This document shows, one piece after another, positions 32,303-40,636 of a DNA stretch of 64,000 nt. The stretch covers positions 62,001 to 126,000 of the forward strand of contig JAEURC010000050.1 in assembly GCA_016789025.1 (NCBI GenBank), given 5' to 3'. The position numbers and the translations under genes are program-made. This stretch comes from Anaerolineales bacterium (GTDB lineage Bacteria; Chloroflexota; Anaerolineae; Anaerolineales; Villigracilaceae). A model generated the notes under the pieces. It had not been told where the DNA came from, did no database searches, and saw nothing but the letters and a program-made list of their open reading frames with translations. Numbering within the stretch: position 1 is the stretch's first letter; every line of letters starts with the position of its first letter.

Positions 32303-33166
32303 TTACTTTGCCAGGTCGCCCATCAATTCCATCGGCACGATCGCCGCGCCGACGATGCCTGGTCCGGTATGCACACCCAGCACCGGCGAGATGCGCTGAA
32401 CTTCCATTTTGGCGATGTTCAATTTTTGCTTAAACCCCTGCGAAAGCGCCTCGGCTTTTTCGGGAAAACGCCCGTGTAAAACGGTGACCCAGAATGGGGT
32501 ATTCCCGTACTTCTCTTGCAGGTGATCCGTGAGCGCCGCCATGGATTTTGTCAGTGTGCGCCCGCTGGTTACCGTGCTGTATTTTCCGTCAGAATCCACC
32601 CGGATAACCGGCTTGAGGTTGAGAAGTGCGCCAGCCAACGCCTTGACGCGCCCGATGCGCCCGCCGCGCGCCAGGTATTCCAGTGTGTCGAGGGTATAGA
32701 TCACCTCGGTGTTTTCGCGGATGCGTTCCAGCCGTTCATGGATCCTGTCCATTGCCCAGCCGGCTTTGTCTGCCAGCGCCGCCGCCATCACCTGAAAGCG
32801 TTGCCCGCCGGAGAGGGTGAGCGTATCCCAAAAACGGACATTTACCTCGCCTTTTACCTGCTCGCCGCCGTCGCGCGCCGAATTGATCGTCCCGCTCAGT
32901 CCTGATGAAATGTGAATGGAGAAAATGCTGTTCTCTGCTTGCGCGAGTTTTCGGTATATCTCTGCAAAAATACCGCTGGAGGGTTGTGCCGTGGTGGGGA
33001 TCTGTGGTCGCATCGCCTCCAGCCGGTTGTAGAAATCGTCCGCCGAGATATCCGCCGAATTCACCTCCCCTTCAGGGAATTGAATGAACAGCGGAGCCTG
33101 GGTAATGCCAAGTTCCTCCAGTTCTTGGGCAGACATGTCCGCCGCGCAGTCAGTTACGATTTTCAT
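32303..33166 (-). CDS. DegV-family fatty-acid-binding protein
   Basis: 287 residues. It starts MKIVTDCAADMSAQELEELG; the fatty-acid pocket motifs are TTAQPSSGIFAEIYRKL and FSIHISSGLSGTINSARDG, and TLEYLARGGRIGRVKALAG is the second-domain signature. Family members (FakB) present fatty acids to the kinase FakA for phosphorylation; no FakA gene is seen here. The gene is flanked by an SDR and an epimerase on the same strand. Confidence 0.92.
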   Translation of the reverse strand: MKIVTDCAADMSAQELEELGITQAPLFIQFPEGEVNSADISADDFYNRLEAMRPQIPTTAQPSSGIFAEIYRKLAQAENSIFSIHISSGLSGTINSARDGGEQVKGEVNVRFWDTLTLSGGQRFQVMAAALADKAGWAMDRIHERLERIRENTEVIYTLDTLEYLARGGRIGRVKALAGALLNLKPVIRVDSDGKYSTVTSGRTLTKSMAALTDHLQEKYGNTPFWVTVLHGRFPEKAEALSQGFKQKLNIAKMEVQRISPVLGVHTGPGIVGAAIVPMELMGDLAK

Positions 33167-33239
33167 AGTATGTATGCTCCTTTTTGTTTGTTCCGTACCG
33201 GCGACTTGAGTCGCGGAAGTAAAACGGCTGGCGCCATTG

Positions 33240-34223
33240 TTACTTTTTTCTTTCTAAAAACCACTTGACAGTATCCCTGATGCTTTCATACAGGGAGCGC
33301 GGTTGATACTCTAATTCGCGCGTTGCCTTGGCATGACTGATGTTGGCGTTGCTCCGCAACACCTCCAGCGAATATGGCGTGAACCGCGGTGTGGCATGGG
33401 ACAGGCTGTAATACATTGGCATGAACAACGCCGCAAACTTCGCAAGATCGAACGGGACCTTCATCTGAAAGAAGCGCCCGCCGGTGATCTCGCGTACGGT
33501 TTCGAGCATATATCGCACGGAGATCCTTTGTCCTGAAAGAATGTAACTCTCGCCGCGTTTCCCGTGCTTTGCGGCGGCGATCAGCCCATCTGCCACATCG
33601 CGCACGTCCACAAAGTCGTAGGAGCCATCCACATACAGGGTCGGCTTTTCCTCTGCCGCCGTGCGGATAATATCGCCCATCAGTGAGCCGCGAAAATCAT
33701 AGGGACCGATCACGCCGGTGGGGCAGGCGATGACAGCCTCTAGTCCCGAATGAGCCGCTTTTTGAACCTCGAGAGTCGCCTCCGCCTTGGTGCGATCATA
33801 TTCACCATAGTGGTTGTTTGGATCAAAGGGCAGGCTCTCGTTGATGACACCATCCTCCACCCGTTTAATGGCATGGATGGAACTCGTGTACACCAGTTTT
33901 TCCACCCCGCTCTCCTTTGCCGCGCGCAGAATATTTTTCGTGCCGTCCACGTTTACCCGCCGGACGAATTGATTTTTGCCCGGCATGATTGAAATAATCC
34001 CCGCCAGGTGAAAGACGCCGCGGATTCCCCGGAAGGACTCGAATACTGCGTCCAGATTCAGAACATCGCCCTGCGCCGCTTCAACCTCCAAGCCAGAAAT
34101 CGATTCAAGGCTTTCACCGGGCAGGGTCAACACCCTCACCTTTTCTCCACGCTCGATGAGCTTTCGTACCAACACATTGCCAATATGTCCGGTCGCGCCG
34201 GTTACAAGCCACATATTTGTCAC
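33240..34223 (-). CDS. NAD-dependent epimerase/dehydratase, dihydroflavonol reductase-like
   Basis: 327 residues. Cofactor motif WLVTGATGHIGNVLVRKLI. Catalytic YxxxK appears as YGEYDRTKAEATLEV, with the Ser in LVYTSSIHAIKRVEDG. The C-terminal part follows the 3-beta-hydroxysteroid dehydrogenase/dihydroflavonol-4-reductase type. The substrate is unknown. It starts one base after the stop of the TetR gene (34225), so both are in one transcript. Confidence 0.88.
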   Translation of the reverse strand: MTNMWLVTGATGHIGNVLVRKLIERGEKVRVLTLPGESLESISGLEVEAAQGDVLNLDAVFESFRGIRGVFHLAGIISIMPGKNQFVRRVNVDGTKNILRAAKESGVEKLVYTSSIHAIKRVEDGVINESLPFDPNNHYGEYDRTKAEATLEVQKAAHSGLEAVIACPTGVIGPYDFRGSLMGDIIRTAAEEKPTLYVDGSYDFVDVRDVADGLIAAAKHGKRGESYILSGQRISVRYMLETVREITGGRFFQMKVPFDLAKFAALFMPMYYSLSHATPRFTPYSLEVLRSNANISHAKATRELEYQPRSLYESIRDTVKWFLERKK

Positions 34224-34224
34224 C

Positions 34225-34809
34225 TCATTTCTTCATCAATCCGCGAACCAGCATGGACGTGCTGTCGCGAGCCACTTTCTCCCAATTTGCGCCTTTCGGA
34301 TCAAGAAGGCTTTGCAATAATAGCCCCATTGCTGTGGAGATGATCATACGCGAGGCAAGATCGGGATCCACCTCGACGAACGAACCTTCATCCACGCCCT
34401 TCTTGATGAGCGATGTGAAATACTTATGATACCGACGGTAGGGGGCAATGCTAGCGTCCCAGATCTTCTCGTCGCGGCTGGCTTGCAACCAGAATTCAAG
34501 GAACATAGGCAGGCCGTCTCCGGCGGTTTCGAAGATATAGGGAAACGCCTCGGTCATTTGCTGAAAGGTCTCGGGGGCGGTCTTATCTTTCGATGCTTCG
34601 ATAGCATGGTCGATCGTCTGTAACCAGCCGTCCAGCAGGGCAATGAAAAGCTCCTGCTTGCTCTTGAAATGATGGTAGAACGCGCCTTTGCTGATACCCG
34701 CCTCGACACAAATATCGTTTACGCTGGCTTTGTTGAAGCCTTGATTGGAAAACAGCTTAATGGCTGATTCGATGATCTTTGCCCGTGTTTCTTCACTGCG
34801 TTGTTGCAT
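34225..34809 (-). CDS. TetR/AcrR-family transcriptional repressor
   Basis: 194 residues. HTH near the N-terminus: IIESAIKLFSNQGFNKASVN, then EAGISKGAFYHHFKSKQELF. The ligand domain follows, with WLQTIDHAIEASKDKTAPE. A palindromic operator lies 53 nt upstream, directly next to a TATAAT, so autorepression of the TetR-epimerase-DegV-SDR group is likely. The ligand may be lipid-like given the neighbours; this is inference. Confidence 0.92.
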   Translation of the reverse strand: MQQRSEETRAKIIESAIKLFSNQGFNKASVNDICVEAGISKGAFYHHFKSKQELFIALLDGWLQTIDHAIEASKDKTAPETFQQMTEAFPYIFETAGDGLPMFLEFWLQASRDEKIWDASIAPYRRYHKYFTSLIKKGVDEGSFVEVDPDLASRMIISTAMGLLLQSLLDPKGANWEKVARDSTSMLVRGLMKK

Positions 34810-34855
34810 CTTTTTCTGTAGCTCACTGCTTTTGGCGAGGATGTGGAAGGTGTAA

Positions 34856-34879
34856 ATTATAAAACCGACCAGTCGGTTT
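34856..34879 (-). promoter_or_regulatory. TetR operator and -10 box
   Basis: AAACCGAC-CA-GTCGGTTT (34862-34879) is an inverted repeat of 8-bp arms, typical for TetR-family sites. Its downstream edge on the minus strand touches TATAAT (34856-34861). Confidence 0.75.
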
Positions 34880-35141
34880 GTTTATACTCCCAAAAGATGG
34901 CACTGTCAAGATGGGAAGATTATGGGCACATGGCTCTCTCAGAGTCCACAGACCTTTAACACAGGCCCCGAAACGGATATTGCCACATTTATGAAGCGCC
35001 TCGATGCGGGATGATATGTCACGCCCATCAAAGACAAATTTCCAAAGGATGCTTCGCGATATTTCTTGATCAAACATCTTTCACGCCGCGCCCATCACCA
35101 GATTCCAACAACCACGTTGCACCTCCGCCAAATGCGCGGAA
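34880..35141. other. Intergenic region without a recognisable gene
   Basis: Short frames exist on both strands but none has a start site, a known motif or a partner. Only the distal end of the TetR promoter and the end of the gatZ transcript are expected here. Confidence 0.5.
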
Positions 35142-36368
35142 TCACCCACACGCAAACCGATAATCCTCCAACACCCTGCGCGCCTTCCGTGCAATGACCT
35201 GCGCCGCATCGAGGTTCGTCTCCCCCACGAATTGACTCAACAGCGAATACGGCAAAACACCATGACCAAGATTCTTCATCAACCGCGCAAGCGCATTTTG
35301 CGCTTCGGGCTGGACCCAATAATAGCGGGCGCGATCGCTCAGGCTGTATTTCCGTTTGAACGCTTGTTCCGCCTCATCGCCGCGATAATACTTCTTCCAA
35401 TGCTCGGGATGTTTCAACATCACATCGTCCAGCACATCCATGATATTCGAACGTTCGTCTTTGGCGGTCATTTCATTTTCGATCATCGCCAGTGCAAAGA
35501 CCGCTTCGCGGAAAGCGAAGGTCAATGCGGGACCCACTTTGAGGATCGCAAAACGATCCTTCACCAAATTCTTCAACGCTTCGCACGTTTGATAATCGGT
35601 CGAGTGCGCTTCATACACCAGAGACTGCGACTCGATGAACTTCGATAATTCCATCGCCTTGTCCGCTTGATACGGCAGGACGAAATCATCGCCGAATTCC
35701 ACGCCTGGCTGGACGACAATCCCGACGACTCGTTCCCACGCCGATTCCAATCCTTCTCTCACAAACGCCTCGCGCGTGACCTCGATGGTCTGCTTCACAT
35801 CCTCCACCTTCGTCACGCTGACGCCTTCTTCATGTTCCGTCGCCCCGCCAGGGATGGGAACTTCCGTGCCGATCACATAACGCGGGGCAGAATGATTTTC
35901 CGCCTCAGCATGCTCTGCTATCTTCGCCAATCTCGCCGCGCGTCGAGCGATCACTTCCACATCCAACATCCCCGCGGGATCATCCGCCAGTTTCATACTG
36001 CAATCGAGATGAATTTTTGTAAACCCCGCTTCCACATATTGACGGATCATCTCCTCCGATTTTTGCATGGCAGATTCGGCGGGTTCATTTTGCCAGACGT
36101 TCGGACCAAGATGATCGCCGCCTAAAATGATTCTTTCAAACGGAAAGTGAATCTCCTCGGCGATGCCTCTTACATATTCCACAAAATCTTTCGGCGTCAT
36201 GCCTGTGTAGCCGCCGAATTGATTCACCTGATTGCACGTCGCTTCGATCAGCGGGCGCTCGAACAACTTCAACGTTTCTTGAATCACGAACGGATGCGCC
36301 GAACAAACGGATGCGACTCCCCTCGCCTCGCCGCGTTTCTGCGCCGCAACAATTTCATCAAGATACAT
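35142..36368 (-). CDS. kbaZ: GatZ/KbaZ-family protein (tagatose pathway; possible 4-epimerase)
   Basis: 408 residues. Family motifs include VCSAHPFVIQETL, ATCNQVNQFGGYTGMTP, IILGGDHLGPNVWQ and FTKIHLDCSMKL. In enterobacteria GatZ/KbaZ is the non-catalytic partner of tagatose-1,6-bisphosphate aldolase GatY/KbaY. No GatY is present here. Some stand-alone homologues from Chloroflexota and thermophiles act as tagatose-6-phosphate (fructose-6-phosphate) 4-epimerases, which would suit this operon. It overlaps the kinase gene by 11 nt and is the last gene of the galactosamine operon. Confidence 0.88.
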   Translation of the reverse strand: MYLDEIVAAQKRGEARGVASVCSAHPFVIQETLKLFERPLIEATCNQVNQFGGYTGMTPKDFVEYVRGIAEEIHFPFERIILGGDHLGPNVWQNEPAESAMQKSEEMIRQYVEAGFTKIHLDCSMKLADDPAGMLDVEVIARRAARLAKIAEHAEAENHSAPRYVIGTEVPIPGGATEHEEGVSVTKVEDVKQTIEVTREAFVREGLESAWERVVGIVVQPGVEFGDDFVLPYQADKAMELSKFIESQSLVYEAHSTDYQTCEALKNLVKDRFAILKVGPALTFAFREAVFALAMIENEMTAKDERSNIMDVLDDVMLKHPEHWKKYYRGDEAEQAFKRKYSLSDRARYYWVQPEAQNALARLMKNLGHGVLPYSLLSQFVGETNLDAAQVIARKARRVLEDYRFACG

Positions 36369-37275
36369 ATTTCATCGCCTCATCGAGCGCGGGCTGTCCG
36401 TTCGTGCCGCCCGCTTGTTGTGTAGATAACGCTCCGCACACGCACGCCAACCGCAAAGTTTTTTCCAAACTCCAGTCATTCAAATACCCATAGATGAATC
36501 CCGCGTCGAACGAGTCGCCTGCGCCAACAGTATCCACAACATTTACTGGAATGCTATTCATTCGGACTCTCCCACTCTTCGAGATTCCCAACGCCCCATC
36601 TTTTCCCAACTTAATGACAAACGCCTCTACCCTCGATTGGAGCCTGTTCGCCGCTTCGTCAACATTTTCCGCGCCTGTAAGCGACTTCGCTTCGGCTTCA
36701 TTTGGAAGAAAAATATTCGTGACCGCAAGCAGTTCGTCGAATCCAATCCATTTCTCGCTGGGATCGTAATTCGTATCGAGCGAAGTGATCAAACCAAACG
36801 AACGCGCGCGGCGAAAAAGATTCGGCAGATCAGGCTGGAGTTTGGTTTGCAGAAAATAACTTGCCACATGCAAGTGACGCGCCTGGCGCAACAAATCGTC
36901 AGCGATGTCTGAGGCTTGGAGTTCAGCGATCAAGCCAGAGTGAGTCAGAATCGCTCGATCCGATTGTTGATTAAGAATAACGCTGAGTCCAGTCTGCCCG
37001 TCTTTGCGGACGATGACGTGACTCACATCCACATTTCGTTTTGACATTTCATCCAGCATGAAGCGACCGAAGACATCGTCGCCGCACACGCCGATGAACG
37101 CGACCTTAAGTCCCAGCCGCGCCGCGCCGCACGCAAAGATGGCGGAGGACGAGCCGATGGTCAGCGCGGCAGAGTCAACCAATTTTTCGACTTGACCGAA
37201 CTCAGGAATAACATCGCCTGCAAGGATCAGGTCGGGATTAATTTCGCCAGCAATTAGAATGTCGAATAGTTTCAT
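36358..37275 (-). CDS. PfkB-family sugar kinase
   Basis: 305 residues. The N-terminus is ILIAGEINPDLILAGDV; the anion-hole and catalytic motif is VVDTVGAGDSFDAGFIYGYL. In this operon it likely phosphorylates tagatose-6-phosphate to the 1,6-bisphosphate, or galactosamine to GalN-6-P; the operon shows only this one kinase, so one step must be covered elsewhere. ATG 37275 follows a 29-bp palindrome after lacD. Its end overlaps kbaZ. Confidence 0.9.
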   Translation of the reverse strand: MKLFDILIAGEINPDLILAGDVIPEFGQVEKLVDSAALTIGSSSAIFACGAARLGLKVAFIGVCGDDVFGRFMLDEMSKRNVDVSHVIVRKDGQTGLSVILNQQSDRAILTHSGLIAELQASDIADDLLRQARHLHVASYFLQTKLQPDLPNLFRRARSFGLITSLDTNYDPSEKWIGFDELLAVTNIFLPNEAEAKSLTGAENVDEAANRLQSRVEAFVIKLGKDGALGISKSGRVRMNSIPVNVVDTVGAGDSFDAGFIYGYLNDWSLEKTLRLACVCGALSTQQAGGTNGQPALDEAMKYVS

Positions 37276-37283
37276 GTTTATTA

Positions 37284-37312
37284 TGTAGGGGCGGGGTCAC
37301 CCCGCCCCTACA
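37284..37312. terminator. 29-bp palindrome between lacD and the kinase gene
   Basis: TGTAGGGGCGGGGT pairs with ACCCCGCCCCTACA around one base. No T-run follows on the minus strand, so it is more an mRNA-stabilising or dispersed repeat hairpin than a full terminator. Confidence 0.5.
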
Positions 37313-37313
37313 A

Positions 37314-38261
37314 TCAATATGTTTTGTACCAATCGAAAGGAGCGTCTGCCGAATAAAAATCATGGAATGGTTTTGCGAGCGCGTGACACAACGATGTGAG
37401 ACGCGAGATGCGTTTATACGCGGTGGTCTGTAAAAATTTCATGCGCTCTTCGCCGTTCATCGTGACCGCTTCCTTCCACACCGCGCGACCGACGGCGATT
37501 CCGCTTGCGCCCGATTGGCACGCGATGACGACTTGCTTTGCGAAGGTGTCGTACTCCACCGCCGCAGACAGGAGAATCCACGGGGCGATGGAGGCGGCTG
37601 AGATTTCTTTGCAAGCGTCCCCCCAAGTTGATTCGTTTGTTTCGGCTGGATTAAGAGGAAACTCGGCTTTGAGAATATCCACTCCCAGAGGTGTAAGGCG
37701 TTTGGCGCTTTCAACCACAACATACCTTTTCTCTTCGGAGGAAAGTTTTTTGTTTTCATCGAGCGAATAGGATAGCGGCTCAAGCATGAGAACAAGGTCA
37801 TGCTTGATACATTCATCGGCAATATTTTTGGTAAAAGATTCGATTTCTTTTGTAGTTGGTGAATCTGGGTGATAGTAGACGAGCAACTTAACGGCGGAGG
37901 CTCCCATGCGTTTGGCTTTGTCCACGCTCCAGCCAGGGATGATCTGCGCGTGGCGGGCGGTGGCGTCGCCTGTGTAGCCAGTGGACTCAACAGCAACAAC
38001 CAAACCGACGTGATTGGGAACAACGCCGCTTGTGATGGCTTGGGCGGCGGAGACTTCGGGGTCGAGCAGAACAGCTGTCGCTTCGGAGGCGAGCGCAGAG
38101 GTCACATCCAGTTTGAAGCGCAAGAGTTCGGAGTCGTCATTGAATAAAGGATTCGCTTTGCGGAGGTTCTGACGATGATCGAGCGCGAGCGCGGTGAATG
38201 TGCCTCGTTTGGAGGAGATTTGTTGTAGTCCGCGAAGTTTGCCGATGGTGATGGGTTTCAT
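37314..38261 (-). CDS. lacD: LacD-like tagatose-1,6-bisphosphate aldolase (class I)
   Basis: 315 residues. Class I aldolase of the LacD/YihT family: FTALALDHRQNLRK near the N-terminus, AVLLDPEVSAAQAI, and the Schiff-base Lys expected in GVDILKAEFPLNP, with ASAVKLLVYYHPDSP earlier. It should split tagatose-1,6-bisphosphate to dihydroxyacetone phosphate and glyceraldehyde-3-phosphate. YihT-type sulfo-sugar aldolases belong to the same family, but the surrounding galactosamine genes favour tagatose. A heptamer hairpin array lies just upstream. Confidence 0.88.
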   Translation of the reverse strand: MKPITIGKLRGLQQISSKRGTFTALALDHRQNLRKANPLFNDDSELLRFKLDVTSALASEATAVLLDPEVSAAQAITSGVVPNHVGLVVAVESTGYTGDATARHAQIIPGWSVDKAKRMGASAVKLLVYYHPDSPTTKEIESFTKNIADECIKHDLVLMLEPLSYSLDENKKLSSEEKRYVVVESAKRLTPLGVDILKAEFPLNPAETNESTWGDACKEISAASIAPWILLSAAVEYDTFAKQVVIACQSGASGIAVGRAVWKEAVTMNGEERMKFLQTTAYKRISRLTSLCHALAKPFHDFYSADAPFDWYKTY

Positions 38262-38264
38262 GTT

Positions 38265-38338
38265 TCAGGTTTCAAGTCGAAGGTCAAAGGTCGAAAGTCA
38301 GGAGTTTGCTGACTTTTGACCTTCGACGTTTGACGGGT
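38265..38338. repeat. Heptamer array forming a hairpin
   Basis: CGAAGGT, CAAAGGT and CGAAAGT are followed by reverse-complement units (CTTTTGA, CCTTCGA, CGTTTGA). It fills the gap between the GH114 stop and the lacD start. Confidence 0.8.
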
Positions 38339-38339
38339 C

Positions 38340-39203
38340 TTACGGGCAGGTTTGTATCCAGGCACCCAAGCCGCGATGTTTGAGGATGGCGCTGAAGTTG
38401 AGGCGTTTGGCTTGTTCGCAGAAGGCAGCGAAATCGCCTGGCAGGTCGGTGTATTCGGCGGCGAAGACGGGTTTGCCTGCTTCGATATAGGGAATCATTT
38501 TCTCGGCTTCGTTGTAGTAGAAGTAATCTTCGGTGATGGCGAAGTCGTAGACGTTTACGAGGTCTTGCACCTGATCGGAGGCGTTCTTTTGACCGATGGC
38601 GAGTCCGCGTTTGTGGGCTTCATCGGCGAGCCAGAGGGCGAACTTCAACTGATCATCGTAGGTAAGCGGAAAACCTGTGTTATTGGTATACACTTCCATG
38701 TTGTCGGGTTCAACGGCGTCGAAGCCTTTGGCTTTGCAAAGGTCGAGGCGGGCAAGCATGATGGGCGCGAGCAAGTCAATGCGGCGGATATCGAGCCAGC
38801 GTTCGCCCTTCCAGCCTTCGTAATCGTTGCCCAACACTTCGGCGGGGAATTGATCTTTGTCGGGTCGCCAATCTTCCCATGAGCCGACGCTGATGTAGCA
38901 GATGACCTTGCGTCCTTTGGCGTGGAGTTCGTCAATGATGGCTTGGTCAACATAGAGATCAATATCATAAACATCCGCATTGATGGACGTGTCAACGTCA
39001 TCGTTGCCGATCTGCCATTGCCAGGTGAGACCAGCGGTGGGTTTCCACCAGTTGGGTTCGGGTTGCAAGTTGGAAGGTTGGGAGGGTGAAGGCATAAGGG
39101 TTGGAGTCTCCGTCGAAACAGAAGCAGGTTGAAGGGAGGGTGAGGCGGGGTTACATCCAAAGAGGAAAGAGGAAAGAAGAAAGATGAATGGCGCGCGTCT
39201 CAT
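38340..39203 (-). CDS. GH114 endo-alpha-1,4-polygalactosaminidase lipoprotein
   Basis: 287 residues. A lipoprotein signal ends in LLSSFLFGCNPAS. After a Pro/Ser/Thr-rich linker comes a GH114 TIM barrel: ISVGSWEDWRPDKDQF, FDAVEPDNMEVYTNNTGFPL and RGLAIGQKNASDQ. Asp and Glu in these motifs are the likely catalytic residues. The family cuts alpha-1,4-linked galactosamine polymers such as the Pel exopolysaccharide or fungal galactosaminogalactan. It should act outside the membrane and feed oligomers to the ABC importer. Part of its signal peptide is encoded by heptamer repeats (about 39144-39176). Confidence 0.9.
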   Translation of the reverse strand: MRRAPFIFLLSSFLFGCNPASPSLQPASVSTETPTLMPSPSQPSNLQPEPNWWKPTAGLTWQWQIGNDDVDTSINADVYDIDLYVDQAIIDELHAKGRKVICYISVGSWEDWRPDKDQFPAEVLGNDYEGWKGERWLDIRRIDLLAPIMLARLDLCKAKGFDAVEPDNMEVYTNNTGFPLTYDDQLKFALWLADEAHKRGLAIGQKNASDQVQDLVNVYDFAITEDYFYYNEAEKMIPYIEAGKPVFAAEYTDLPGDFAAFCEQAKRLNFSAILKHRGLGAWIQTCP

Positions 39204-40513
39204 TGATATTCGGGGAGCATGTCGCCGTGGGCTTCGATGAGTTCATCCACGAGGGACCAGATCTGATCGAGGCTGAGTTCGGCGGCGGTGTGCGGATCGA
39301 GCATGGCGGCGTGATAGATGTGTTCGCGCTTGCGAGTGAGCGCGGCTTCGACGACGAGCGACTGCACGTTGATGTTGGTCTGTTGCATGGCGGCGAGATG
39401 TGGCGGCATCATGCCGATGTGCGTGGGTTGCAATCCGCTTTTATCCACGAGGCAGGGAACTTCGACGCAGCAACCTTGCGGAAGGTTGTCGATCAGTCCG
39501 TTGTTGGCGACGTTGCCATAGACGACGCGCGGCGTTCCCGTTTCGAGCGAGTGGATGATGAGCGATCCATATTCCTGACTGCGCTCGTACGACTCGTCGA
39601 GTTCGCCGCGTTCGAGGGCGGCTTTGTCGGCTTCCCATTCTGCGATCTGGATCTCACAGCGCGTGATATATTCGTCAATGGGAATTTCAAATTCTTCGAG
39701 CAGGTCGGGGCGATTTTGTTTGATGAACCACGGCACGTACTCGCTGAAATGTTCGCTCGATTCGGTGACGAAATATCCCGTGCGCTTGAGGACTTCATAA
39801 CGAACGTGGTTGGCAAGCTCGCGATAGCCGCGCGCATACGTTTTGGCTTCCGCCACTTCTCGAATCTTTGGATATAAATTCTCGCCATTGCGCTCGAACT
39901 TGAGATAGAACGCCATGTGATTAATGCCCGCGCAAAGATAGTTGATCTCGTTGATCGGCACGCCGATGTCTTCAGCGAGGACTTCGGCTGTCCCTTGCAC
40001 GCTGTGACACAAGCCGACCGTTTTTATTTTGCTGGCGCGGTTGATCGCCCAGGTATTAATCGCCATCGGGTTGACGTATTGCAGGAAGGTCACATCGGGG
40101 CAGACCGCTTCCATGTCTTTGCAGATGTCGAGGAAGACGGGGATGGTGCGCAGTCCGCGCATGATGCCGCCGATGCCGAGAGTGTCGGCGATGGTTTGTC
40201 TGATGCCGTATTTCTTGGGAATCTCAAAGTCAATCACTGTGCTGGGTTTGTAGCCGCCGACTTGAAACATGCTGATGGCGTAATCCGCGCCCTCGAGGGC
40301 GGCGCGGCGGTCGAGAGTCGCTTCGATCTTGGGTTTGGCGCCGAAGAACTCCGCGATCTTGTGCGCGACCACCTCGGTCGTTTGGAGGCGGATGGGGTCA
40401 ATGTCCATCAGGCTGATGGTGGAGTCGGCGAGTTCGGGGAAGGCGAGTATGTCTGCCAGTAAATTTTTGGCGAAGACGGTACTGCCTGCGCCGATGAAGG
40501 TGATCTTGGGCAT
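39200..40513 (-). CDS. GH4-family glycosidase (alpha-galactosidase or alpha-galactosaminidase)
   Basis: 437 residues. GH4 enzymes use NAD+ and a divalent metal. The NAD site is ITFIGAGSTVFAKNLLADIL; the metal Cys is in VGLCHSVQGTAEVL, and AGINHMAFYLKFER carries the His. The rest (EYVPWFIKQNRPDLL, HIGMMPPHLAAMQQT) matches MelA-type alpha-galactosidases. In this operon it may instead release galactosamine from alpha-1,4 oligomers in the cytoplasm. It has no signal peptide. It overlaps the GH114 gene by 4 nt. Confidence 0.88.
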   Translation of the reverse strand: MPKITFIGAGSTVFAKNLLADILAFPELADSTISLMDIDPIRLQTTEVVAHKIAEFFGAKPKIEATLDRRAALEGADYAISMFQVGGYKPSTVIDFEIPKKYGIRQTIADTLGIGGIMRGLRTIPVFLDICKDMEAVCPDVTFLQYVNPMAINTWAINRASKIKTVGLCHSVQGTAEVLAEDIGVPINEINYLCAGINHMAFYLKFERNGENLYPKIREVAEAKTYARGYRELANHVRYEVLKRTGYFVTESSEHFSEYVPWFIKQNRPDLLEEFEIPIDEYITRCEIQIAEWEADKAALERGELDESYERSQEYGSLIIHSLETGTPRVVYGNVANNGLIDNLPQGCCVEVPCLVDKSGLQPTHIGMMPPHLAAMQQTNINVQSLVVEAALTRKREHIYHAAMLDPHTAAELSLDQIWSLVDELIEAHGDMLPEYQ

Positions 40514-40524
40514 GAGTGGCTCCT

Positions 40525-40636
40525 TGGGTTACAAGTTACAGGTTATAGGTTGCAGATTACGGGTTACAAGTTACAAGTTACAGGTTTCAAGTTGCGGGTT
40601 TCACGTTTCAAGTTTCAGGTTACGGATTGCAAGTTA
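40525..40636. repeat. Heptamer array (GTTACAA type)
   Basis: About 16 degenerate 7-mers GTTACAA/GTTACAG/GTTTCAA run without interruption between the GH4 start and the stop of the DUF4832 gene. Frames read through it are artefacts. Confidence 0.88.

Noticed and set aside
34823..35077. Minus-strand frame of 84 codons next to the TetR gene
   Set aside because: It runs through the operator and -10 region and lacks a ribosome binding site.
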